Origin: Alentia gelatinosa
Taxonomy: Eukaryota > Annelida > Polychaeta > Phyllodocida > Polynoidae
Assembly (NCBI GenBank): GCA_950022655.1
Contig: OX465590.1
Span: forward strand, 41,933,718-41,997,717
Length of the DNA: 64,000 bases
Direction: 5' to 3'
The translations under genes and the position numbers were made by a program. The notes under the pieces were generated by a model. That model worked only from the letters and a program-made list of their open reading frames with translations. It had not been told where the DNA came from and searched no databases. Position 1 is the first letter of the stretch; every line of letters begins with the position of its first letter. This document shows positions 54,812-64,000 of the stretch, one piece after another.

Positions 54812-55495
54812 AGGGACCTGCGACCTGTTTCAGTAGTTTAATGACATGTCTAGATGGCATCTGTGACACCATATGGAGAGATCAACACAAGTTGCGGCAC
54901 TTAGGACAAGACAGACCCCAAAGATGGTGTGTCCGGTTTCAAAAGTATTAGACAAAGTCACTTCCCGTAGGAGTTAAGCAATATAACTTGCACATGAGTA
55001 AGGGATACATATAGCCTATAATCAATCTAAATATGAAGAGAATTGGTCGCTCCGATCTGCTGATATTTGACATTAACTATGACATGCGATTTGAAACTTG
55101 ACACATTTTTTTCCGATGTTGCTTGCACTGTGGGTGCCGCTGTTGATGTCTGTCTAGGCCTAATGTCACGAAACTACTGAAACAGGTCCCTGTTTCACTT
55201 GTTTCATGACATGTCTGTGACACCAAACAGACATTGGGGTTATCTAGTTTCGTGACAACACAAGTAGCTGCCCTTAGGAAAATACAGACCTCAAACATAA
55301 GAATTAGACAAATCTACACATCATGGACCTGTCTCACTAGTTTCGTGACAAAAGTGTTAGACAGACATGAAAAGCGGCACCAACATTGCAAGCAAGAACG
55401 GACAAAACGAAGTCTAATGTCTGGGTTCTTATGAAACTGGACACACCATCTAGACGCCATCTAGACATGTCACGAAACTAGTGAAACAGGTCCCT
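54812..55495. mobile_element. AGGGACCTG inverted-repeat element
   Basis: AGGGACCTG followed by CGACCTGTTTCAGTAGTTTA at 54812 is mirrored by CTAGTGAAACAGGTCCCT ending at 55495. Both ends include GACATGTCTAGATGGC. Internal copies of the end sequence lie near 55170-55215, suggesting nested or duplicated units. Confidence 0.65.
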
Positions 55496-55727
55496 AATGA
55501 TTCTTCTCAGTGTCTGAAAGCAATACTTCCTTTGTTTGACTTGGAACAGAGCCTTTAGTGCCTAAGAAAAATAAATTGTTGTTCTATGTGTCCTGGAAAA
55601 CATAAGTGATGCGATATTTCCCGAATTATAGTGTATCGTATATCTATAAATAAAGATAACACCCCTAGATATGCACTTGTGCCCTGGTAACATCGTGGGG
55701 CATATGGGGACCATGATCACCTGTTTT

Positions 55728-56111
55728 TAAAGCCTGAGCCCATCTACCGATTAAGGGTTGAACGATTAGTTCGCAAATCGTATAGGAGTCGGTGAACTTG
55801 TCGCAGGCAAATTACATAACCCAACCAAGCCCCATTTACCAACGTTCCGTTGTCGGCGACTAGATTTATCAATATCTTGATAAACTTTTCGCCACCGATT
55901 TTGGAACATAGAAACCACAGCTTGTCAGTGACAAAAGGACATCTGAAGGAGGTGGTTCACTAATCGGTGGCTCACCCTTGCCTAGCTGTCCTACATCTAC
56001 TGACTACGGCTGACTCCGTTAGGATGCCTTGACTGAGACAAATTACCGCCCGTTTGTCGCCGACAAAGGTACATAAATGTTCCGAAATCGGTAGATGGGC
56101 ATTGGGCTTTA
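55728..56111. mobile_element. MITE-like element with CCCATCTACCGATT ends
   Basis: TAAAGCCTGAGCCCATCTAC at the left and the complement ending GTAGATGGGCATTGGGCTTTA at the right (one short insertion). The interior has further small mirrored motifs (GTCGGCGAC, GTCGCCGAC). Confidence 0.6.
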
Positions 56112-56270
56112 CCGGTCAACCCCTTACGATGCATGTCAAAGTGGCATGTCTAGACATTTGTCTACGATATGAATCCTCCCGATATGACTCCAATATTTAC
56201 TTCTTCTATGGGAGTAATATCGGTAGGTCTAAACTTCCATCGTAGTAGGTGGGAGCCGGGCCTTAAGCCC

Positions 56271-56350
56271 ATAAGACAGCGACATTTTCCACACACTCTC
56301 CCCGATCCGATCACCGATTATAATCGGGAACAAGAATGTCGCTGTCTTAT
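56271..56350. repeat. Short hairpin with ATAAGACAGCGACATT arms
   Basis: A perfect 16-base inverted repeat. Related ACCCGATT/GGTCGGGTCGCTGTCTTATA sequence occurs at 56700-56812. Confidence 0.65.
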
Positions 56351-56351
56351 A

Positions 56352-57266
56352 CCCTTTGCTGATCACACATTTCCACTTTATGACCTTGTACCACAACCCG
56401 ATTGAGATCAAAGAGGGCCGCTGGGAGCCGAGCCGGGGTGAGCCACGGGCCGCTGGTGTGGATTCATAGAAAATAATTCAAAGTTTGATAACTTTGGATC
56501 CAATTAAGATATTCAGATTCATTATCACCTCTGTCTCCCCTACAAATCGGTATAAGGTACTTGTAAATCGGACTAGGGGATAGGTAGCATCGATGTTCAA
56601 ATGGCCCTCTCAGAATCGGGAACAGTCGGTGAAGTGCGTACAACGACACGATTATGGTCGGGCAGAGTCGGTCATTACTCCCACGCTAGTAATGCCCGAC
56701 CCGATTAAAATCGGGTCTGTGAAGTGCGTACAGCGACCCGATTCTGACCGACCCCATGGATTCGTCGGGCACAGGTGTGATCGGGCACAATGGTCGGGTC
56801 GCTGTCTTATAGGCTTTATACAATTCTTGATCCAGTTCTATAGAAGTTTATTGCCAAAACTGTCATAGATCTATCCCGCAAGTTTCTGTTTCAAGTCTGT
56901 CCCATTTTCATACAGGACCGGATAATGACATGTTACGACGATTACTAGAAAGTAGCGTGTCTAATTCTAATAGAGAAAAAACCAAGTTTCCTCACAGTTA
57001 AATATTAAGAAACACCTGGAATTTCTAGTATCATGATACAAGTTTAGCTGCAGGGATTACCCTGTAGTGGCTATTTATAGAAATGACGTATCCCAAAGTT
57101 GGCTGGGTCTTGCCTATTGCTGCCCATAAGCAGGGATTTTGTATAACTAAATGTACATATATACACAGGGGCCAAGAGGTGGTCAGCGAAACCTATGCAA
57201 TTGTGGAACTATACTGGGGCCCGTTGAATAAACTAGGGTCGTACATGACCCATTGGCACTGATCAT
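56352..57266. other. Spacer with TCGGGT repeats
   Basis: Repeated GTGAAGTGCGTACARCGACM motifs at 56629 and 56717; otherwise nothing recognised. Confidence 0.4.
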
Positions 57267-57426
57267 TTATCCTACCCCTAATAAAAAACTCCGTAGGCTT
57301 AACATTGGGTCACTGTATTCGGTCTGGAGTTCAGAAAAATGAAAAATATCGCTCTAGTGGGATGCACTTGACAAATGACGTCATCTGTTAATGTAGAAGT
57401 AATTTAGACGGGCGGGGTAGGATAAA
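57267..57426. mobile_element. TTATCCTACCCC MITE-like element, copy d
   Basis: Inverted orientation relative to copy a, with shared interior (AAACTCCGTAGGCTTAACAT, TCACTGTATTCGGTCT, AATGACGTCAT). Confidence 0.7.
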
Positions 57427-57430
57427 TTCT

Positions 57431-57990
57431 AAACCAAACTCAAGTTAGTCGTGTTATTGTTCATTGCACTCCAGCAAAATCGCGTATTACTGCTCTCGGC
57501 TTTGCCTCGCGCAGGAATAGAGGGAAACTATGTTCCGGTGAAAGGAAGTCAAAGTTACGAGGTAAGGCTTGGAAAAATTACTAATTTTTCCAAGCCTTAC
57601 AGAGTAATTTTGACTTCCTTTCACTGGTACTTGGTTTCCCTATTCCTATATACCTTCAAATGTGGTTTAATAACGATGATTAGCGTTACTTGCTCATCCA
57701 CCATCAAACCTGAAGCCAGATCCAACCTTATCGAGTAACTTGACACTTTATGTTTACTCCCCACTTCGCTTTTCATATGAATTTTGTAAGAGACAATCTG
57801 ATTGGTCTAAATGTCAACCTTGGGTAGTATACGGCAACCTTGGGTAGTATACGGCAACCTTGGGTAGTATCCATAAGTTACTCCACCCCCCAGAACGTGG
57901 TGTAAGCATAGAGTGTACAGCCATAGGTATATAGGAATACGCAATCTTGCCGTCGTGCAATAAACAACATGACTAACTCTTGTTTGGTTT
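57431..57990. mobile_element. Foldback element 3 family, copy 2 with nested hairpin
   Basis: Ends AAACCAAACTCAAGTTAGTC and its complement. Inside are a nested hairpin (57521-57640) and three tandem CAACCTTGGGTAGTATACGG units (57815-57872). It is adjacent to copy d of the TTATCC element, mirroring 34203-34555. Confidence 0.72.
57521..57640. repeat. Nested foldback, about 58-base arms
   Basis: GTGAAAGGAAGTCAAAGTTA and GGTAAGGCTTGGAAAAATTA pair with the right arm around a pivot at 57581. Confidence 0.8.
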
Positions 57991-58035
57991 CTCCATAGTA
58001 TTTGTATGCTATAAAATAGTATTTATTATGTTTAG

Positions 58036-58168
58036 ATAAGCTAGCTAGTTAGAGCATAATGCCCAATAGACTACAATGGTCAATCATACTCCATGCTGGG
58101 AGTGTCAGAAAACAGGCAAATTCTGCCTTGTACATTGCCAGGATAAATAAACCGATATAAAAAAAAAC
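58036..58168 (+). mobile_element. 3' tail of a LINE related to LINE-A
   Basis: Shares GCTAGCTAGTTAG, GAAAACAGGCA, TTGCCTTGT and GCCAGG with AAATAAA-type signal and A tail in the same order as 3020-3153. It is severely 5'-truncated. Confidence 0.7.
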
Positions 58169-58229
58169 GAATACCCTTTTGGACACCTATATACGCCTAC
58201 AGATGAGGCGTATACACACGGGAAGTAGG

Positions 58230-58370
58230 ACGACCTTGTATACGCAAAAGCCTACCTATATATACGCTGGGCGCATAAATATATAAAGTGGTTAGTTTCG
58301 CGCAGTGTAGTTAGTGTACGGTACCATCAAATTTTTTTTTCATATGTAATCAGTGATGGTTACGGTATAG
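58230..58370. repeat. Repeat related to 54580-54715
   Basis: Common ACCTTGTA(G/T)ACGC, AGTGGTTAGTTTCGCGCAGT and GGTACCA motifs in order. Confidence 0.5.
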
Positions 58371-59148
58371 TACGACCCCCGGCAGAAACAGTGACAAAGG
58401 ATAAAAGATCCCCCCCCCCCGATAGAAATACACCCAAAAAGTTGCCACCCTTTTAATAATTCGTCAATTATTTTATTTTTTCCGCGCGGACAAAATAAAT
58501 ATTTCCACAAACATATCTACTGTCAGGTAGATCTTCCCAAATAAGGATGCAGACCAATCATTAATAAACGTACATATGCTTGCAGGATATAGTGAGCAAA
58601 TTGCCCCCTTGGAATATCCAGAAAAGGGTCGTCCCCCCCCCCCCCCCCAACGCCCTGAATATCGTGCCGCTCCCCCTCCCCCGCCATAATTGTTAAACGC
58701 TCCCTTCCCATGTGTATGGACCATTGGGGAAGACGCCATTTAGTTTCCAGAAAAGGAGAACCGTTTTCAAAAACGGGCGCCTGACCTTGATACCTGTGTG
58801 GGTGCGCCACACTTATAAGTACGGACAAACAGACAAGCGGACTGTCTGGATACAAGGGACCTAAACCTGTAGAAAACATACCACAAACTCTTTTCTGTAT
58901 TATCCATCGTATACAAAGCCCCCATTGAAAATGTACGGGGTCTCAGTAAACCACTACCCATTGTATAAAACCTGTCAGATACCATAACTGTGGTATACGG
59001 ATTCAAACTTGTGGTATACGGCCCCAAAACCATGGTATACGGGAAAAATAGTCCCTTTTGCTACAGAGCAAACAAATAGTGCCTTTTGTTATACCCGTTA
59101 ATATGGCAATTACTAGGTTTGATTTATTCGAAAAGCAACAAACGAAGG
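58371..59148. other. Spacer with long C runs
   Basis: C runs at about 58411-58420 and 58633-58648. GGTATACGG motifs occur three times near 58990-59040. No gene. Confidence 0.45.
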
Positions 59149-59255
59149 TTATGTGGACAGGCGGCTCTGTAAACCACTCGAGGTTGATGTCGTAATAGCG
59201 CTCGTGTATTACTACGCGTCAACCTCTCGTGGTCTAAGGCTGCATGTCCATAAAA
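59149..59255. mobile_element. Foldback element 5
   Basis: TTATGTGGACAGGCGGCTCT through CGTAATA is mirrored by TATTACTACGCGTCAACCTC through CATGTCCATAA. Confidence 0.65.
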
Positions 59256-59815
59256 CCATCGATTATTGTTTATGTATTCCATGAGGAGGGTTGGCTGGTT
59301 CTCCCTGCTGGTAAAGTCTAATAGGCCTTTTTTCCGTAGGCTGGTGTCGCACCTTATCTGCCTAGTTACCCAACGGCTGAAGCCAAACATTCACCTGGCA
59401 ATTAACTTTTTACCATTGGATCACTGAGTGTATGAGCGTAATACGTTCATAATACCCTTGTACATTATTTACAGAGAAATGATAATGATTGCATCGCATT
59501 CTATGGTATCCCAGCTCAAATTTGGTGTCTCATACATGCGTATTGCCTCAATAATACTTTAGATATAGCATAGATAACTTAGGATCACCAAGATGGAATA
59601 CACATTAATACATTGACATGCCTAGCTATAATATGCTTATCCTTTTCCAGGTTAAAACCAAGATAATTATCAACTTTGAAGTTTAGACAGCCCAGACGTG
59701 TTAATACAATACCTTAGTTTGTTCCAGTAATTTAATCTGTCAAAAAACAACACTCCTGCAATCACACCCACCGTTCACACTCTAGGTGTGATTGCTATGT
59801 GTCGCTATATACATG
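59256..59815. other. Spacer with a small hairpin
   Basis: GCAATCACACC/GGTGTGATTGC at 59758-59788; nothing else recognised. Confidence 0.4.
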
Positions 59816-59819
59816 CCGC

Positions 59820-59970
59820 CAGACTCGCGGTGTTTGTCCGAGCGGCCGCGTATCTAGGCAGTGGGCCTTTAGGTAGCTCTGAACGGCAACACCTGTATTC
59901 CGCCGAGCCCACTAGCGGATGACCGGGGAACCGGGGTATGAGGAGGGTTCGAATCACGTGACCCTAGTGC
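59820..59970 (+). repeat. tRNA-like (Leu/Ser-type) repeat fragment
   Basis: A-box-like TGTCCGAGCGG near 59835 and B-box-like GGGTTCGAATC near 59946, too far apart for a tRNA. The stretch CCGCCGAGCCCACTAGCGGA in between recurs at 62449, so this is likely a SINE or its remnant. Confidence 0.4.
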
Positions 59971-60204
59971 CATAGATAAAACACGTCAGTTATGACGCAT
60001 ATGAAGTCAATTTGACATCTGGAGACGCCGCTTCGCTTTGGGGAATAAGGGGATTCCCCGTTTGCCCGATTCCAGGATGGACCGTCGTATATTAATCTGG
60101 ATATAGAATGGCCTCCGCCTCTGCCCCCCCCCCTCCTCTCCACATACCCTACTGCATACTCTCCGTTTTCGCTTTGACTGCACCCCCCACTGATCTTCCT
60201 ATAG

Positions 60205-60548
60205 GTTTGGTTTGTTTGTTTGTTGGTTTGATTTAACATCCAGTTAACCATTGCAGGTTCTCACAAGACTTTCTCAAGGTTGTTTTACACTATACAAGGG
60301 TGGTGATCGAATCTATGATTTGAATTTAGGTGGAAATCTCACCCCTACACATTTACTGGGGTGAGAGATCTTTTACTTCCCACACCACACCACATAGACA
60401 TGTTAATAGATGGATCGGCCTTTGATATAGCAGTAAATCTACCACTGCTGGGAGTGAAGGAGAAAAGTGGCTGCAGTGGGACCTGAATCAACAAAGTCTG
60501 ACAAGTCCAGTCCTCTTTACCACTGAGCTAACTCCCCACCCCGGTCAC
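60205..60548 (-). mobile_element. tRNA-derived SINE
   Basis: On the minus strand it starts with a tRNA-like head with A-box TTAGCTCAGTGGTAA and B-box-like GATTCAGGTCC. A body of about 250 bases follows, then GATGTTAAATC and an AAAC-repeat tail (plus-strand TTTG repeats at 60206-60228). This layout is typical of SINEs in marine invertebrates. Confidence 0.65.
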
Positions 60549-61830
60549 TTTAGATATGCTTGGCGCAAGCATATCCGGTCTGCACCACGAGGAGGCGAGG
60601 CGACCAAGAGAGCAGACAGATTGTTAATTGCTGTCCACCCCAGCAGACCAAAAATCTTTAGCTTTAGTAATATGTGAAACCATGGTTATGGTGACAATAC
60701 GGGCTAGATTTATGAGTTGTCTCTGAGAAAATCGTTCAGAACGAGCTCTTTAGACTACACTGGCTTCAAGCCCTGTATCCCATCCATCTACCACACCCCC
60801 CTTCGCCTTGATACAGGGCCAGACAGAAAAAGAGAACATATTACAATGCATTTCATCATTATTTAGTGCTATCATTTGTACAGTGTTCATGATTAAAGAC
60901 TTGAGCAAGTCTAGTTTAGAGCCTACCGGGAGCTAAGGTCACTAGCAAATGAGAGCCGGGGAGCAACACAGGTGAGACAATAGGAGTGTGTGGATGTTGT
61001 CCAGTTTTTTTAAAGTCTTTATTGCTTCCGGTCTGGTAGACCGTTCTTCCAGGCAATATACAGACAGCATGTAGTATTCTTGTATCTCTAGTGTCGTTGA
61101 TTTGTCTGTTATCAACTAGCTCCCTAGATTACGGTCGTTCTGAGTGTTAGGCAGAGGATACATCAGAGGTAGACGGATTGAGGGATACATCAATATTATA
61201 ATATATGGTATATATAATGTTGATGATAATTTCGCAAAATCACATTTCCAGTTAACATGATGAATGTAGATAACCCTATCTTTGTTTCAATGATAATGGT
61301 GATTATGTACATGATTGTATGCATCGTGAGACAGACAATATTTCAAAGTGTTTGGTGAACGTGGCGTTGGCAGTCGCGACTACTGAGCAAGTGACCGGGT
61401 GTTCGGATCGGCACCGCGTCAGCGGCCGCGGACCCACGAAAATACCTTACAAAACCATTCTGATTGGTTTATCAGTAAACAAAATCAGTGTCCGTCCTCC
61501 TAATTGGTCTTGGGCACGTCTCATTATGTATGAGGGCGTCCTGTACCAATTAAAACTTACCTTGCAGGTGAGTTTGGAGGTAAATCCATGTTGGCAGTGT
61601 CCCATTGTATCTCAATAACACGCACGATAGTGCTAGAGAGATATATATTTTTTGTATAAAAAATATTTCAAAGTGTACTACTGATATATACAAATTGTTA
61701 CCTTGGTTCTACAGAGTAAGTTTATTAGCAACTATCTGTTTAACACCTTAAAAGTCATATGACACCCGCCGGCCGTTTATGACTTTTTATGGACTTGCAA
61801 CGATCGCATCGCACCAGTGGGGCCGGGCTT
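60549..61830. other. Spacer with a short dispersed repeat
   Basis: ATTAAAGACTTGAGCAAGTC at about 60893 resembles ATCAAAGACTTGAGAAAGTC at 63517. No gene recognised. Confidence 0.4.
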
Positions 61831-61831
61831 T

Positions 61832-62100
61832 TTACCTACTATATCTAAAACGGTAGAATTTCGTCGAATCCGCTTGAAGTTGCTCCCGTACATAGAGACA
61901 TAGTGAACCCGACCTGGGCTTGGAGGTTGAAGGGCCACGAGAGTGAGATTCTCGTGCAGTTTTAAACTGTAAGCAGCTACTCTTTTTTGTATTTCTATAT
62001 GCAGACATGCGTTTTCTCTTATGATTCACTTTGAACCATGCCGAAATCAAAGTTTAGTACTGAAGTTTTCTGATCTACTTTTCTCGTGAAACCCAATGAG
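61832..62100. repeat. Dispersed repeat R1, copy 2
   Basis: Direct-orientation match to 23857-24118. Confidence 0.75.
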
Positions 62101-62189
62101 ATCCCAACTTTCGCTGGTACCCGAAACTCGGAACTCCCCCGATTCTCCCCACCCACCAACAGCCACCAGTATTTGGCCTCGCAAGAACA

Positions 62190-62275
62190 CCTATCTTTGT
62201 GGAGCAGTCAGCAGAGCCTTAGGCTGAGAATCCGAACGTCGGGAGTTCGAACCCCAGCATCGACAATCTGATATT
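62190..62275 (+). repeat. tRNA-like SINE fragment
   Basis: B-box GAGTTCGAACCCC is clear. GGAGCAGTCAGCAGAGC could be a degenerate A-box, and an anticodon-arm-like TTAGGCTGAGAATCCGAA lies between. Confidence 0.45.
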
Positions 62276-62299
62276 TCATTTTTCTATGTTTTTCGGACT

Positions 62300-62425
62300 C
62301 GACGAAGTCGCTAGTAAAGACCTAAAAAGGAACAGTTTAAAAAATCGTGTGTGTACATTGGTATAACATTATGGAACAGCTTATCAAAAGAAATGCATAT
62401 AGAGACTTCAAAAAAGGTGTATATA
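62300..62425 (+). pseudogene. LINE C-terminal remnant downstream of R1 copy 2
   Basis: Reads CVYIGITLWNSLSKEMHIET in frame, the LWNSL motif common at LINE ORF2 ends. Same context as 24119-24340. Confidence 0.45.
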
Positions 62426-62429
62426 CAGA

Positions 62430-63806
62430 TAGTTGCTACCGGTATATCTCCGCCGAGCCCACTAGCGGATACCCCGGGAACCAGCGTAAATAAACCGGAG
62501 CGGCGCAGTGTGCGCGGGAAGCACATCTCTCTGTGATAAATATCTCTTCATCGAGCTCGACGTATGGAGTGCGTTCTCTGTCTCCGTGTGCCCAGATATC
62601 TGCTGGGAGAGTGGAGCGAGCTGATGACACCTGTACGGCGTGTGATGCAATATGTGCTGTGAGATGGACATCTCTACCGCCCACGCACTGCCATGGAGAG
62701 GACCGTGTCGTCAGGTGTATAAATATAGTCTCCAGTGACCTCAGTAAGCTCCAGGTCACCTCGAGAGTTAGATTGGCCACCACCTCTGTCTCCACTCCGT
62801 TCCAACTAAGAGGTTGGTAACGTTAAACCATGGACGTGTCCACGGATTCTCACTCTCAAACCAAACAATTTTGTTCTCCATGGACTTTGATATTCCAAAT
62901 ACTTGCAAAACAATATCTATATGCTAATAAATTGATAAAGAACCTTATCTCTGTGGCAATTTAAAAAAATACACATTAAAAGAAGATGAGAACATGGAAA
63001 AGTGACTTCTAGGGTAAGAATGAGGGTCATGGCAGGGTCAATAGGGTGTGGGAGGGCTTTCACTCACCTAGCTGATCTTCCTACTACCAGAGATAGAATC
63101 TCTGCTGGAAGAGTGAATTGTCTATGTACCAAAAGTCTACCCTGCTACGAGATATTTGTCTCAAGCTCTCAGAGAGTGGTCGGACCACAGAGTAAAAATA
63201 GATACACAGAGTAAAAATAGATACCAACCCCTAACAAATCTCAGAAATAGCTAAAGTGAAGTTCCTTTACCCACTGCAATGGCATGAGATACCCACTACC
63301 ACGCCATGTCAAGGCCCCTGTCAATTTAACGTGACCAGAGCTAACGTAGTGTAGCTCGGGTGGCCAGTGTACTCGAGAGTAGACTGGCTTTAGTCCCTGT
63401 CCCGACCAACTACTTCACCATTCCACGCCGGGATACATTTGATTCCTGGGCCTGTCAGGCCTAAAGGGAAAGTCTAAATGTTGTGAAATAGTTTTATTTC
63501 TTGATTATGGACATAATCAAAGACTTGAGAAAGTCTACATCGAGATATCCAGTTTAGTATTACAGGGTTGCCAGTTGGGGGCACAAAGTGTAACCCATGT
63601 GATGGAGACCAACTCTTGGTGAGATCAAACATGATATGTAAGATGGAGAAGTGGTAGACCGCGTCATTCATGTACTGCGAACGGACCCAATAAGAAAAAA
63701 AAAGAAGTTTTTTTAAAGAATTACAATACAGGGTTTACACATTACATACACATTACAGTGGGGAATCAAGGTAAAAACTAAATTTTCCTCGAGTGGGTTT
63801 CTGATC
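62430..63806. other. Spacer
   Basis: Includes the second CCGCCGAGCCCACTAGCGGA copy at 62449. Several open frames of 60-119 codons lack any family feature. Confidence 0.35.
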
Positions 63807-63947
63807 TTATCTCACCCTGTATAACATTATTAATCAATGAAATAACTCACCCAAATAGCCATTCCGTATTGGGTACAATACCTTCACGGCCGTGGAGTAT
63901 GCGTTCCTAATGTTAAGCCTATGAAGAAAGATATTGGGGTGAGATAA
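63807..63947. mobile_element. TTATCTCACCC MITE-like element (relative of the TTATCC family)
   Basis: Ends TTATCTCACCC and GGGTGAGATAA. The interior AATGTTAAGCCTATGAAG matches the TTATCCTACCCC copies. Flanks GATC(TT) and AATTA are as in copies b and c. Confidence 0.6.
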
Positions 63948-64000
63948 ATTACAGTATGCAACCTTCCCGTTGACTGGCCCATTCCAGAGACAGATGTGGA

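Noticed and set aside
58473..58879. 88- and 118-codon minus-strand frames rich in Gly/Arg
   Set aside because: Driven by C-run low complexity; no family features.
59124..59390. 88-codon minus-strand frame
   Set aside because: It spans a foldback element and has no recognised motif.

Overview
The window is animal genomic DNA. It has spliced genes with GT-AG introns, non-LTR retrotransposons, a tyrosine-recombinase retrotransposon, tRNA-derived SINEs, microsatellites and many short inverted-repeat elements. The overall make-up (Ngaro-like element, SINE tail of GATGTTAAATC plus AAAC repeats, abundant foldback and minisatellite-bearing elements) suggests a marine invertebrate, possibly a mollusc or other lophotrochozoan. 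The species cannot be fixed from the sequence. Nothing here is bacterial: no operons, no CRISPR array, no ribosome binding sites.

Layout. 1-3153: LINE-A, cut by the window edge. 3158-8491: a foldback element, then a 4.6 kb inverted-repeat element carrying a 16-bp and a 14-bp minisatellite. 8591-9476: a tRNA-like SINE and plain sequence. 9477-20640: a 5.58 kb tandem duplication. Each copy holds a three-exon gene for a small secreted cysteine-rich protein with a poly-serine tail, followed by LINE-B. 20641-22065: the rest of LINE-B. 22070-26075: gene-poor, with a candidate terminal exon of a second cysteine-rich secreted protein (minus strand), LINE debris, and a stray copy of the secreted-protein gene's 3' UTR. 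26076-31007: an inverted-repeat element split by LINE-C (minus). 31586-31982: ATT/ATC microsatellite. 32285-35095: a cluster of foldback elements and MITE-like elements. 35692-35767: a candidate first exon. 36406-45125: two copies of a GATCTC-rich element, the second interrupted by a 7,289-bp palindromic element with a perfect 7-bp target-site duplication. 46378-51847: a nearly intact Ngaro-like DIRS-order retrotransposon (minus) with split direct repeats. 52051-64000: inverted-repeat elements, SINEs and LINE tails with no recognisable host gene.

The only host gene I can reconstruct with some confidence is the duplicated secreted-protein gene. Almost everything else is mobile or repetitive. 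The long open frames in the minisatellites (up to 898 codons) are by-products of stop-free repeat units. The most distinctive structures are the 7.3 kb palindrome, the sharing of its 16-bp minisatellite with a separate inverted-repeat element 30 kb away, and the split-direct-repeat retrotransposon.
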